A stretch of 64,000 bases of DNA from Candidatus Delongbacteria bacterium (GCA_041675285.1 JBAYTZ010000001.1:62001-126000); one strand, 5' to 3'; positions 1 to 9,136 are shown, counted from the first letter of the stretch. Notes: a model not told the origin generated them from the sequence alone. Numbers and translations are program-made.

Positions 1-1651
1 TGGCGGGCAGGCGGCCTGAGGGCGATTCCAGGCCGAAGAGCAGGTCGCGCAGGGCCGGCCCCGCCAGCGAGCCCGGGTGCCAGGCGCAGAGGATGGCCCC
101 GGGGTGGTCCACCACCTCCTGGAGGGCCAGCGGGCGGCCCGCCAGCAGCACCAGGACGGTGGGCGTGCCCGTGGCCGCCACCTGGCGCACCAGTTCCTCC
201 TGGGCGCCGGGTAGCCGGATGTCCGCCCGGCAGTGGGCCTCGCCGCTCAGGATGGCCTCCTCGCCCAGGAAGAGCAGCGCCACGTCGGCCCGCCGCGCGG
301 CGCGCACGGCCTCGGCCATCCCCGCCCCGCCGCGCTCGCGGCTGGTCTCCAGGCCGCGCGCGTAGTGGACGGTGAAGGACTCCGACTCCCACTGGCGCAG
401 GGCCTGCAGCGGCGTCACGGAGCGCGCCGGATCGCCGTCGAAGACCCAGGTGCCCAGTTGTTCGGCGGGCTCGTCGGCCAGCGGGCCGATCACGGCCAGC
501 CGGCGCACGGCCCCGCGGTGGAGCGGCAGCGTTCCATTGTCGTTCTTGAGCAGCACCGTGCCCTGCACGGCCGCCCGGTAGGCGCAGTCCAGCGCAGCCG
601 GGTCGCTGGCGACGGCAGCCGGTACGGCGTCCCGGCCGTCCAGCAGGCCCAGCCGCAGTTTCACGCCCAGGACGGCGGCCACCATCTCGTCCAGGCGCTC
701 CAAACTCAGCTCACCGGCCTCCAACAGCGCGGCCCCGTGCTCGCGGAGAGTCGTGCTCGCCATCTCCATGTCCAGGCCGGCACCGGCCGCCGCCCGGGCC
801 GCCCCGCGCCCGTCGGCCACCAGACCGTGGACGACGAGCTGGCCGACGGATTCCCAATCGCTCACCACGAAGCCCTCGAAACCCCACTCCCGGCGCAGCA
901 CCTGGCGCAGCAGGAATTCGTTGGCGCTGGCGGGCACGCCGTTGAGGTCGCTGAAGGAGGCCATCAGCGTGGCCACGCCCGCCTGGAGGGCCTGCTGGAA
1001 GGGCGGGAAGTGCGTGGCGCGCAGCTCGATCTCGGGAATGGAGCAGCTGTTGTAGTCCCGCCCGCTTTCGCTGGCGCCGTAGCCGGCGAAGTGCTTGGCG
1101 CAGGCCGCCAGCCGCTCCGGCGCGGCCAGGTCCGCGCCCTGGAAGCCGCGCACCATCGCCGCCCCCAGCGTGCCGGCCAGCAGGGGATCCTCGCCCAGGG
1201 TCTCGGCCACGCGCCCCCAGCGGGGATCGCGGCCGATGTCGACCATCGGGGCGAAGGTCCAGTTGACGCCGACGGCCGCCGCTTCGGCGGCGGAGTGACG
1301 CGCGCATTCCTCCACCAGCTCCGGATTCCAGCTGGCCGCCTGGCCCAGCGGGATGGGGAAGATCGTGCGGAAGCCGTGGATCACGTCGCGGCCCACCAGC
1401 AGCGGCAGGCCCAGCCGGCTCTCCTCCCGCGCGATGCGCTGCAGCTCGCGCACCGTGTCCGGATCCACCTCGTTGAGCACGGCCCCCACGCGGCCGTCCC
1501 GGATGTCCCGGCGCAGCTCCTCGGGCACGCGGCCCTCGCCGCCGTTGACCAGCGTCAGCTGGCCCAGCTTCTCGGCCAGGCTCATCGTGGCCAGCAGCGC
1601 CCGGATCCGCTCAGCCGGCGGGTGGATGTCCATGCTCGCGTGATCCCCCAT
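1..1651 (-). CDS. Beta-glucosidase, glycoside hydrolase family 3 (3' end cut by window edge)
   Basis: Retaining glycosidase that removes glucosyl residues from beta-glucan oligosaccharides. About 550 residues are visible; BglX-type enzymes have roughly 720-760, so the end of the C-terminal domain lies outside. The N-terminal barrel shows VGRDVIHGFRTIFPIP, the DIGRDPRWGRVAETLGEDP stretch, KHFAGYG and the nucleophile motif VVSDW with Asp near residue 265. The GH3 C-terminal domain begins near residue 360. No obvious signal peptide is seen. The start is 6 bases after the stop of the upstream glycosidase gene, so the two are surely co-transcribed. ATG at 1633 is an alternative start with a GGGGGA upstream. 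The family call is firm; the exact sugar linkage is not shown by the sequence. Confidence 0.93.
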   Translation of the reverse strand, partial: MGDHASMDIHPPAERIRALLATMSLAEKLGQLTLVNGGEGRVPEELRRDIRDGRVGAVLNEVDPDTVRELQRIAREESRLGLPLLVGRDVIHGFRTIFPIPLGQAASWNPELVEECARHSAAEAAAVGVNWTFAPMVDIGRDPRWGRVAETLGEDPLLAGTLGAAMVRGFQGADLAAPERLAACAKHFAGYGASESGRDYNSCSIPEIELRATHFPPFQQALQAGVATLMASFSDLNGVPASANEFLLRQVLRREWGFEGFVVSDWESVGQLVVHGLVADGRGAARAAAGAGLDMEMASTTLREHGAALLEAGELSLERLDEMVAAVLGVKLRLGLLDGRDAVPAAVASDPAALDCAYRAAVQGTVLLKNDNGTLPLHRGAVRRLAVIGPLADEPAEQLGTWVFDGDPARSVTPLQALRQWESESFTVHYARGLETSRERGGAGMAEAVRAARRADVALLFLGEEAILSGEAHCRADIRLPGAQEELVRQVAATGTPTVLVLLAGRPLALQEVVDHPGAILCAWHPGSLAGPALRDLLFGLESPSGRLPA

Positions 1652-1657
1652 CTCGCC

Positions 1658-4600
1658 CTAGAGGCTGAAGTGCAGGTAGCTCCGGATCTCCCACTCGCGG
1701 CCGTCCCGGGCGCCGGGCGTCAGCGGATCGCACACCGGCACCCCCAGCGGGTTGTCGGCCAGCGCCGGGCAGTAGCGCGGCGAGTACTGGTCCAGGCTGC
1801 GCCAGGTCAGGCGCAGGCCCAGCCGCGTCTGAGGCAGGTCCCACCAACCGGGCTCGCCCAGCACCAGCGACCCGTCCGCCGACAGCTGCAGCGGGTAGGT
1901 CAGGTTGAAGTCGCGATGGTAATCGTAGGGGCCCCAGTCGTTGCCCTTGGCTCCCAGCACGAGCTTGTACCCGTCCCGCAGGATCCGCGCGTCCGCGCCG
2001 TAGCGGTGGACCAGGCGCGGGTCGTTGCCGTTGGGCTCGCCGGTGCCCGCGAAGAAGGTGGCAATGATCCCGCGGCCGGGCGTGGCCTTGGAGATCACGC
2101 GGCCGTGCACCTCCCAAAGGTCCCGCGCGGGCGGCGCGCCGGGGAAGGCGAAGGTGGTGCGGCCGTCGGACAGGAAGCCGATGGCGGCGTCCTGGCTGGT
2201 GGGATGGTGCTTCACCACCAGGCCCACGCTGGCCGCCAGGCCCGCGTCCTCCTGCTCGTCGCTGTCCCAGGAGTACATCCAACTGCCGGGGGTGGGATCC
2301 CAGGTGAGCAGCAGCTCGCCGGCCACGGTCTCGCGGTTGGCGCGCACGGCGAAGGGGTCGTCCAGCACGTTGCGCGCGCGGGCCGGCGCCGGGGCGTCGG
2401 CGGGCATGGGACCTTCGATGGGCACCTGCCAGAGAAAGGTCGCCGCCAGTTGGGCGTTTCCCGCGTTCCAGGTGAAGCCCGAAATCAAGTTGGCCTGGTT
2501 GCCGCTGCCGCTGTCCTTGAGGTGCCAGCCCGTGAAGGTCTGGATCGCCGTGGGGCCGCCGTCGGCCACCAGGCCCAGCAGGGCGCCCTGGGCGTAGCCG
2601 TTGAAGCGCCCGCGGCTCCAGGTCACCCGCGCCTTGGCCCCCAGCGCGTCCAGGTCGCGGATCCGGTCCTGGAGCACGCGGTAGGAGCCCGCCTCGCCCT
2701 CCACGTACTGGAAGAGCTCGCCCACCTTGTTGGAGCCGGACCAGATCCCGCCCAGCTCGAGGCCCAGCGCGCCCCGGCTGGCCGCCAGATGCAGCGTGGC
2801 CTTGCGGGTGGGCGGCAGCGGGATGGCCATGGAGCTGACCGCCGAACCTTGGTCGTCCAGGTCCTCCTGGTAGATCAGCGTGGCCGTCACGGGGCCCGCC
2901 TGGCGCCGGAGCTTGAGCAGCACGGCGGGGTTGGCGCCCCACCAGAGCTGCGGCCCCACCGCCAGCTTGACGCCCTCCAGGCCGCGCTTGCCGGTCAGCT
3001 CCAGCCCCAGCGGGGCCTCGCCGTTGTAGGTGTCGATGTTGGGGCCGTAGTTCGCCTCGCGGTAGAGGCCGAAGAAGTCGCCCTCGTAGCCCCAGTGGTA
3101 GTGCCCGCTGCGGTAGAAGGCGTCCAGGTCGAAGACGTCGTGCGCCCACTGCGCCGAGGCGCTGTGCACCTGGACGCGCTGGAGGCCGGCCAGCTCCTGG
3201 GGCGGACCGTCGGCGGCGGGCACTGTGACGGTGCGGCCGCGGTTCTCGTAGAAGATCTCGTCGATGGGATTCTCGGGCACGTGGCCCAGAATGTTCAGCG
3301 AGAGCCGGCCCGTCACGTTGCCCGCCGGCCGGGCCTCCACGTCCACGTAGTAGGACTCCAGGTGGTCGTAACCGCGGAAGGTCGGGTAGCCCGTGGCGCC
3401 GCTCTCCGGCTGGTCCGGCGTGCTGATCCGCCGCCCGCCCGTGCTGATGCCCTCCAGCTGCAGGCGCAGGCCGCTGATCCGCGCGCGCTGGAGGGTCTGG
3501 GTCTGCAGGGCGGCCTGGTCGCCGCGGGCCTGGGTCAGTGCGGCCAGGGCCGGGATGCCCGCGAAGTGCCGGCGGATGGCCGCCAGGTCCGTGCCTGGCG
3601 CGTAGGGATCCAGGGCGTTGACGCGGCCCAGGGCGTAGTACGCGGCCCGCGGATAGAGCGTGTAGAGGCCGCGCTCGTCCGTGGGGCCCTTGGCGCAGAT
3701 CCCCCACCACTCCTCGTTCATGTTGTTGCGACCCTCGCGGTAGTCCTTGGGGTAGCCGCCGTTGGACCAGGAAGCGTTGGTGTCGTGGACGTCCAGGTTG
3801 CTCGTCTGGCGGTACTTCCACCAGCCGTCGCTGAACTGGAAGGTCAGCCCGCCGATGGCGTTGCCCGCCCCGCCCTGGCCCGCGGTCTGCTCGTAGATCT
3901 CGCGCCACTGGCCCAGCAGGATCTGCGCCTGGGTCAGCTGGTCCTCCTGCAGGGTCACGGCGTCGAAGGCGTCGGAGCCGAACTCCGTGAACAGGATGGG
4001 CAGGCCCAGTTCGGCCTTCACCCGGGCGAAGGCGTCCCCGAAGGAGATGCCGCGGTACATGTTGGTGCCCAGCACGTCGAGGCCCTTCACCTCGGCCTTG
4101 ATCAGGTCCAGGTACTGCAGGTCGCCGTTGGCCAGGGCCACGGGATGGGCCGGATCCAGCCGCTTGAGGGCCTGGACGCCCTCGCCCAGCAGCGAGTACA
4201 TCACCCGGGCGCGGTAGCTGTCGCGCTCCTCGGCCGGGATGTCCTGGGTCTCCGCCGAGTTCCAGGCCAGACCGTAGTTGTTCTCGTTGCCCAGGAGCCA
4301 CATCAACAGGCCGGGGACGCCCTGGAACTCCCGCGCCAGGGCCTCCAGCTCCGCCACCAGCGCGCTGCGCGCCCGGGGATCGGAGTAGTCGGTGGGGGAG
4401 ACCCAGCTGCCCTCCAGCGTCATGCCGTAGCGGCCCATCGGGTGGTTGAGCACGGTGTAGATCCCGTAGCGCTCGTGGATGAAGCGCACCCAGCGGGGCG
4501 GGACGCCCGTGTACTGGCGGATGGTGTTCACGCCCATGGCCTGCAAGAGGGGCATCTCCTGCTCCAGGGCCGCCTCGATGACGGCGTCCGGCTGCGCCCA

Positions 4601-4855
4601 CAGGCTGTAGTTGTAGTTGGTGCCGATGGGCGCGTAGTCCCAGTTGACGCCCTTGACCAGGAAGTCGCGGCCGTCCACCTGCAGGCGGAAGCCTCCCCCG
4701 TCGGAGACCACCTGCACGCCGCCGGCCCAGGCCAGCGCGTTCCGGCCGGGCAGGGCCGCGAGCAGGAGCGCCAGCGCGCCCGCCAGCTGGACCCAGAACA
4801 GGCGGGGGAGCGCGCGACGGGGGCGCGGCGACCGGTTGGTGCAAACTGCTGGCAT
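1658..4855 (-). CDS. Secreted clan GH-A glycosidase with probable C-terminal outer-membrane beta-barrel
   Basis: 1065 residues. A basic N-terminus plus hydrophobic stretch (about 20-43) is a signal peptide. Residues about 48-420 are a TIM-barrel glycosidase of the GH2/GH72-like clan GH-A kind: FLVKGVNWDYAPIG, GVNTIRQYTGVPPRW, acid/base Glu191 in LLGNENN and nucleophile Glu291 in LFTEFGSDA. Residues about 560-1065 are different: many short stretches with alternating polar and nonpolar residues (TLHLAASRGALGLELGGIW, TRLGLRLTWRSL) and a last strand ending SYLHFSL, as in outer-membrane barrels. It may therefore be anchored in the outer membrane with its catalytic domain exposed. It precedes and is co-transcribed with the GH3 beta-glucosidase, consistent with stepwise beta-glucan degradation. 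Substrate unknown; the barrel is inference. Confidence 0.8.
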   Translation of the reverse strand: MPAVCTNRSPRPRRALPRLFWVQLAGALALLLAALPGRNALAWAGGVQVVSDGGGFRLQVDGRDFLVKGVNWDYAPIGTNYNYSLWAQPDAVIEAALEQEMPLLQAMGVNTIRQYTGVPPRWVRFIHERYGIYTVLNHPMGRYGMTLEGSWVSPTDYSDPRARSALVAELEALAREFQGVPGLLMWLLGNENNYGLAWNSAETQDIPAEERDSYRARVMYSLLGEGVQALKRLDPAHPVALANGDLQYLDLIKAEVKGLDVLGTNMYRGISFGDAFARVKAELGLPILFTEFGSDAFDAVTLQEDQLTQAQILLGQWREIYEQTAGQGGAGNAIGGLTFQFSDGWWKYRQTSNLDVHDTNASWSNGGYPKDYREGRNNMNEEWWGICAKGPTDERGLYTLYPRAAYYALGRVNALDPYAPGTDLAAIRRHFAGIPALAALTQARGDQAALQTQTLQRARISGLRLQLEGISTGGRRISTPDQPESGATGYPTFRGYDHLESYYVDVEARPAGNVTGRLSLNILGHVPENPIDEIFYENRGRTVTVPAADGPPQELAGLQRVQVHSASAQWAHDVFDLDAFYRSGHYHWGYEGDFFGLYREANYGPNIDTYNGEAPLGLELTGKRGLEGVKLAVGPQLWWGANPAVLLKLRRQAGPVTATLIYQEDLDDQGSAVSSMAIPLPPTRKATLHLAASRGALGLELGGIWSGSNKVGELFQYVEGEAGSYRVLQDRIRDLDALGAKARVTWSRGRFNGYAQGALLGLVADGGPTAIQTFTGWHLKDSGSGNQANLISGFTWNAGNAQLAATFLWQVPIEGPMPADAPAPARARNVLDDPFAVRANRETVAGELLLTWDPTPGSWMYSWDSDEQEDAGLAASVGLVVKHHPTSQDAAIGFLSDGRTTFAFPGAPPARDLWEVHGRVISKATPGRGIIATFFAGTGEPNGNDPRLVHRYGADARILRDGYKLVLGAKGNDWGPYDYHRDFNLTYPLQLSADGSLVLGEPGWWDLPQTRLGLRLTWRSLDQYSPRYCPALADNPLGVPVCDPLTPGARDGREWEIRSYLHFSL

Positions 4856-4961
4856 GAGGTCCTCCAGGCGTCTGGCGCCGCGGGCGCCGCCGGCCGCTCC
4901 GCCGCTGCAGGATCAGGGCGGTGGAGACGGGAACGGGCACCGGCCGGCGGCGGTATCCACT

Positions 4962-4984
4962 CTTTGTTCGAACCGCGAACAAAG
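4962..4984. promoter_or_regulatory. Perfect inverted repeat, possible operator of the glycosidase operon
   Basis: CTTTGTTCG and CGAACAAAG form perfect 9-base arms around a 5-base spacer (AACCG), about 107 bases upstream of the glycosidase start at 4855. The arms are AT-rich compared with the surroundings. It lies upstream of a carbohydrate-degradation operon, where a LacI-, ROK- or similar sugar-responsive regulator would be expected. A terminator role is less likely because no T-run follows on either strand. No regulator gene for it is in the window. Confidence 0.55.
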
Positions 4985-5063
4985 TAGCGTCCCGTCCCGG
5001 CCCCGGCAAGAACTTTGGTGTCGGGCCGACAATCCGCCGGCAGCGGCCCATTGGAATGAAAGC

Positions 5064-5087
5064 GGCCGGACCCGCGGGGGTCCGGCC
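5064..5087 (-). terminator. Hairpin terminator after the VWA surface-protein gene
   Basis: GGCCGGACCC and GGGTCCGGCC make a perfect 10-bp stem with a GCGG loop, 26 bases past the stop codon of the gene ending at 5113. On the minus strand it is followed by GCTTTCATT, a weak T-tract. Probable intrinsic terminator separating it from the glycosidase operon. Confidence 0.65.
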
Positions 5088-5112
5088 TGTGACACATGGG
5101 CTTGGGCGGCGC

Positions 5113-7176
5113 TCAGCGCAGCAGCAGGATCCGCTGGGCGGCCACCTGGTCGGCGCAGGAGACCAGCACCAGATAAGGTCCGCTGGCCACCTCCCGGCCG
5201 GCCTCGTCCCGGCCGTCCCAGACCAGCTCGTAGACGCCGGCGCCCGTGGCCAGCACGGCCAGGGTGCGCACCAGCTGGCCGCGCAGGTTGTAGACGCGCA
5301 GCAGCAGCGGCCCGCGCGGCAGGCCCGCCGGGACCGTCACGCGCAGCGTCGTGGAGGGGTTGAAGGGGTTGGGGTGGTTCTCCACCAGCAACAGGCTGGC
5401 GGGCCGGGCGGCGGGGTCGTCCGGCGGGACGGCCACGTCGTCGTTGAAGCTCGTGAAGGGCGAGACCACGCCCCAGGTCAGGCTGAGGTCGATGATGTCC
5501 TGCTGCAGCTCCAGCGCGGCCGCGGACTCCGGATCCAACTGGGAGTACTGCACCATCAGGGACTCGATCCGGCACTTGGCCCAGACCTTGGGCAGGTAGA
5601 CGCGGCCGGGATCATAGCTGGCGGACAGGTCCACGGGGTAGCTGTAGTCCACCTGGCGTCCGAAGGCCGTGCCGCTCAGGGTCAGGGTCAGCGGCTGGGC
5701 CTGGTTGTAGCGGGCGGCGACGATCAGCTGCTCGCCCAGGTAGAGGTTGGGCAGCGGGGTGGGCGCCAGCTCCAGCAGCTGGGCGGGCTCGGCGCTCACC
5801 AGCGGGCCCATCAGCACGGGATTGCGCACCCGCAGGTAGAAGGCGCTGATCCGCGCCTCCAGCTCGTCGTTCGCCAGAAACTCGGCGAAGCCGTTGTTGT
5901 GCACGGCCAGCTGCCCCAGCAGGGCGCTGTTCACGTCGTTGCCGATGCCGAAGCAGAAGAGGTTGATGGGCTGGGGCCGCGCATCGAACAGCGCGTCCAC
6001 GTGCTGGACCAGCTGAGTCATGTTGGTGATGCCCGTGGTGGGCACGCCGTCCGTGAAGAAGAGGATGATGTTGGCCGTGGTGGAGTCCGCGCTGTCGAAC
6101 TGGGGCACGGCCGTGTCGAAGGCCCCGGAGATGTTGGTGCTGCCGCTGGCCGTGAGGGTGGAGATCCAGCTGAGGGCCTGGCTGGCCGTGCTGGGCGTGT
6201 ACTCCACGTGCTCCGACTGGAAGGCGGTCACGGCGCTGGCGAAGGAGATCAGGTTGAAGCGGTCGCCCTCGTTCAGGTGATTGACGATGAAGGCGGCGGC
6301 GTTGCGGGCCTGGATGATCTTGTTGCCCCCCATGCTGCCCGAGCGATCAATGATCAAGGTGAACACCTTGTCCATCACCTGGCTGGCGTCGTCGGGGTCC
6401 GGCTGGGCGCGGAACATCAGGAAGCCCGGCGCGCTGTCCTCGGGCATCAGGCTGTCGGGCAGCATGGTGCTGCTGGCGAAGAGCCCCAGCTCCTGCTGGC
6501 TGAGTTGGTAGACGGCGGTGAAATCCTCGTCGGGATAGGTGGCCAGATCCGACCAGGCGATGTGCCAACCGGCGTCGTCCTCGAAGACGCTCTCGCCCGT
6601 GTGGCCGCTGGTCAGCGCCAGGCTCTCCACCGTCTGGTCCGACACCAGGGTCAGGTCGTAGGCGGCGCGGATGATCTGCCCGGGCAGGATCGGGATCAGG
6701 TTGCCCGGATGGCGCAGGCTCACCTGTCCCCAGGAGTAGGGCAGCAGCTCCACGTAATCCAGTTCCACCACCAGGGTGGAATCCATCAGCAGGTTGTTCT
6801 CGAAGTGGAAGATCAGCGGGTTGGGGCCCATGTAGGCCTGCAGCAGGGGATGGATCTCGTCCCCCGGCAGGCCCGGATCCTGCGGCCCGACGCCGATGGG
6901 CACCTCGTGCCAGCTGCCGTTCAGGCGGTAGCGCAGGCGCGTGGCGCTGGCGTCCACACCCAGGGGAAAGACCCAGACCGGATCCAGGTTGTGGTTGAGG
7001 GGATTGATGAACTCGCTGTGGACGCGGGTGAGCGCCACCTGGTTCTCCACGTGGATCTCATAGGTGGAGGTGGCCGGGGGCAGCAGGCCCAGATTCTCGG
7101 CATCCAGCACCACCACTCCGAACCCGTGGGCCTGGCCGCAGAGCAGCAGCCCGAGACAAAGGAGCAGCGTTCGCAT
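5113..7176 (-). CDS. Exported VIT/VWA-domain surface protein with FlgD-like C-terminal domain
   Basis: 687 residues from ATG at 7176, which has AGGAGG 6 bases upstream; the open frame extends further but without a start signal. Residues 1-18 are a signal peptide. Residues about 25-150 resemble the vault/inter-alpha-trypsin (VIT) domain. A von Willebrand A domain follows with a MIDAS-like metal site, IIDRSGSMGG near residue 276, and a later FFTDGVPTTG. The C-terminus (about 595-687) has NHPNPFNPSTTLRV, VYNLRGQLVRTL and WDGRDEAGREVASGPYLV, the FlgD-like/Por-secretion type module that FCB-group bacteria use on exported proteins. Likely a secreted or surface adhesion or scaffold protein. Transcribed alone from a near-perfect sigma-54 promoter at 7233-7248 and closed by the hairpin at 5064. 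Confidence 0.85.
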   Translation of the reverse strand: MRTLLLCLGLLLCGQAHGFGVVVLDAENLGLLPPATSTYEIHVENQVALTRVHSEFINPLNHNLDPVWVFPLGVDASATRLRYRLNGSWHEVPIGVGPQDPGLPGDEIHPLLQAYMGPNPLIFHFENNLLMDSTLVVELDYVELLPYSWGQVSLRHPGNLIPILPGQIIRAAYDLTLVSDQTVESLALTSGHTGESVFEDDAGWHIAWSDLATYPDEDFTAVYQLSQQELGLFASSTMLPDSLMPEDSAPGFLMFRAQPDPDDASQVMDKVFTLIIDRSGSMGGNKIIQARNAAAFIVNHLNEGDRFNLISFASAVTAFQSEHVEYTPSTASQALSWISTLTASGSTNISGAFDTAVPQFDSADSTTANIILFFTDGVPTTGITNMTQLVQHVDALFDARPQPINLFCFGIGNDVNSALLGQLAVHNNGFAEFLANDELEARISAFYLRVRNPVLMGPLVSAEPAQLLELAPTPLPNLYLGEQLIVAARYNQAQPLTLTLSGTAFGRQVDYSYPVDLSASYDPGRVYLPKVWAKCRIESLMVQYSQLDPESAAALELQQDIIDLSLTWGVVSPFTSFNDDVAVPPDDPAARPASLLLVENHPNPFNPSTTLRVTVPAGLPRGPLLLRVYNLRGQLVRTLAVLATGAGVYELVWDGRDEAGREVASGPYLVLVSCADQVAAQRILLLR

Positions 7177-7232
7177 AAGGCCTCCTGTTGAAAGGTGCGT
7201 GGCAAGCAAGGGGGGGAGGACGCAGCGTGTAC

Positions 7233-7248
7233 TGCAAAGGTGGTGCCA
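7233..7248 (-). promoter_or_regulatory. Sigma-54 (-24/-12) promoter of the VWA surface-protein gene
   Basis: On the minus strand the site reads TGGCACC-ACCT-TTGCA, with GG and GC exactly 10 bases apart. It matches the RpoN consensus TGGCACG-N4-TTGCW at all but one position. Predicted transcript start is near 7222, giving a leader of about 46 bases before the ATG at 7176. Confidence 0.75.
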
Positions 7249-7359
7249 ATTGTACAGAGCTTTTCCGGCCCGGGAAGTGGGGAGGAGAGGTCGCCGGGGG
7301 CGCCGCTGACCTGACAGGAGACAACTTTCCTGACAACCCGTCAACTCCGCGGGGCTGGT

Positions 7360-8424
7360 TCAGGCGGCCGGCGGCGCCGGGAAGGGCGGATCGCTCCAGC
7401 AGACGCGGGCCAGCTCGGCGGGTTGCCGCAGGTCGCCCGCGTCGATCCACTGCGCCACCCGCCGCGCCACGTGGGGCCAGCGGCGGCCGGCCGGGGCCGG
7501 CGACTCCAGCCAGCGCGCGATGATGTCCGCCGTCAGCTCCGGCCGGGCCCAACCCAGCCCCAGCCGCTCCAGGGCCAGGGCGTTGGCGCCCTGCTCCAAC
7601 TGACCGTGCAGGGGCTTGACCAGCAGGCGCCGGCCCAGGTGGATCACTTCGCTGGGCAACTCGAAGCCCGCGCCGCAAATCACGCCCGCGCAGCGTCCCA
7701 GGTCCTCCAGGAAGCCGGCGCGCGAGAAGGGCCGCCAGTCCAGCTGCGCGGGACCGCGCTCCTGGGGCGGACCCGAGGGGTGGCCGTAGATCCGGCAGCG
7801 CAGGTGGGTCAGCGGCGCCAGGCAGGCACGGATGGAGTGCCGGGATTCGAAGGGCAGGTAGACCAGCAGCAGGTCGGGCTCGCCGGGTCCGGGCGGGGCG
7901 GAGAGCGCGGGCACGATGGGCGGCAGGATGGGCTGGCCGAAGTCGCTCCAGTGCAGGCCCAGCGGATGGTCGCAGGGGGCGAAGCGGCGCAGCACGAGCT
8001 TGCCTGCCTGGTTGCCGGCGGGCAGCGGCACGGCGGGGTGGACGAAGGCGTACTGGTGGCCCAGCCCGACGGAGGGCACGCCGCGCGTGCGCGCCCACCA
8101 GGCGCTGATGGGCTCGAAGTCCGTGATCACCAGCTCGGGCCGCGGCTGGAGGCGGTCCAGGGCCCGGATGTCCAGCCAGAGGCGGCGCGGGCTGAGCCGC
8201 AGGGCCGTGGCCAGCAATTGCACGCGGCCGGCCCGGGTCTGGAAGGTCAGGCCCTCGCGCAGCAGCGGCTGGACGCCAGGCCCCAGCTCCGGGGGCGCCC
8301 CGGAACTCCGCCCCGAGACCAGCACGCGCACGTCGTGGCCCAGCGCCAGCAGCTCGGCCAGCACCTCGCGCGAGCGGCTCAGGTGGCCGTTGCCTGTGCC
8401 CTGGATGCCGTAGAGAATTCTCAT
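7360..8424 (-). CDS. Glycosyltransferase of the MJ1255/VC2487 family
   Basis: 354 residues. The N-terminus MRILYGIQGTGNGHLSR is the hallmark of a GT-B family related to MurG/UGT enzymes (TIGR00661-like). Further support comes from ELVITDFEPISAWWAR, VPSVGLGHQYAF and a C-terminal donor-binding region, ICGAGFELPSEVIHLGRRLLVKPLHGQLEQ. It probably transfers a sugar to a lipid or cell-surface acceptor; donor and acceptor are unknown. Its ATG overlaps the stop of the upstream PAP2 phosphatase gene (ATGA), so the two are translationally coupled. That suggests a shared role in envelope glycolipid or polyprenyl-phosphate metabolism. Confidence 0.82.
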   Translation of the reverse strand: MRILYGIQGTGNGHLSRSREVLAELLALGHDVRVLVSGRSSGAPPELGPGVQPLLREGLTFQTRAGRVQLLATALRLSPRRLWLDIRALDRLQPRPELVITDFEPISAWWARTRGVPSVGLGHQYAFVHPAVPLPAGNQAGKLVLRRFAPCDHPLGLHWSDFGQPILPPIVPALSAPPGPGEPDLLLVYLPFESRHSIRACLAPLTHLRCRIYGHPSGPPQERGPAQLDWRPFSRAGFLEDLGRCAGVICGAGFELPSEVIHLGRRLLVKPLHGQLEQGANALALERLGLGWARPELTADIIARWLESPAPAGRRWPHVARRVAQWIDAGDLRQPAELARVCWSDPPFPAPPAA

Positions 8425-8963
8425 CCCAGCGCCAGGCCGGCCAGCAGCGCGCGCGCGGCCATGCCGCAGCCCAGGCCCATGGCCGCGCCGGCCAGCACGT
8501 CGCTGGGGAAGTGCACGCCCAGCACGATGCGGCTGGCGGCCACCAATCCGGCCCAGCCGAAGGCCAACGGCGCCCAGGCCGGCTCGCGCGCCGCCAGCAG
8601 GGCGGCGGCCAGGAAGGCGGAGGAGGTGTGGCCCGATGGAAAGGAGAAGGCGTCGCCGGGGATGATCACCTGCTGCAGGCCCCAGGGGCCCTGCACCGGA
8701 CGCAGGCGCTTCACGCCGTGCTTGGCCGCCTTGAAGGCCGGCACCAGCAGGGCGAAGCCCAGAGCCAGCTCCAGCAGGAGGCGCAGCGCCGCCTGCGGCC
8801 CCTGGATCAGGAAGGCCAGCGGCAGCAGGGGATAGAACCAGCCGTCCGCCGAGAAACTGATCCAGCGGAAGCCGCGCATCACGCGCGCCCGGGCGTGCCA
8901 GCGGGCCGCCCGGCGGCAGCCGCGCAGGTCGAGGACGATCAGCGTGTCGAGCCAGGCTTGCAT
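8421..8963 (-). CDS. PAP2-family membrane phosphatase
   Basis: 180 residues from ATG at 8963 (AGGAGG 6 bases upstream). The three phosphatase signatures are present in order: KHGVKRLRP, FPSGHTSSA and SRIVLGVHFPSD, with the catalytic His residues in the second and third. Several hydrophobic helices surround them. The family removes phosphate from lipid phosphates such as undecaprenyl diphosphate or phosphatidate at the membrane. Its stop overlaps the start of the glycosyltransferase gene by four bases. It is transcribed away from the LpxH-like gene at 9137. Confidence 0.9.
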   Translation of the reverse strand: MQAWLDTLIVLDLRGCRRAARWHARARVMRGFRWISFSADGWFYPLLPLAFLIQGPQAALRLLLELALGFALLVPAFKAAKHGVKRLRPVQGPWGLQQVIIPGDAFSFPSGHTSSAFLAAALLAAREPAWAPLAFGWAGLVAASRIVLGVHFPSDVLAGAAMGLGCGMAARALLAGLALG

Positions 8964-9136
8964 GGAGCCCTCCTTTCGCGACACAAGAAGCGGGCGGCGG
9001 ATTGGGATGCGGTGAGGAACGGGTGAGCGCAGCGTGAGGAGGAGCGCCGGCGGGCCCTGGATAAGTCCGGGCCGCAGGACCTTCCTCACGCAACCATAAC
9101 CGGAACCTGACACCATGGCGCGAAAACGGGGGACCC

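Noticed and set aside
233..4987. 1584-residue plus-strand open frame opposite the glycosidase genes
   Set aside because: The translation is low-complexity (rich in Ala, Gly, Gln, His, Val, Leu) with no domain, and both glycosidases on the minus strand have catalytic motifs. It is an antisense shadow of GC-rich codon use.
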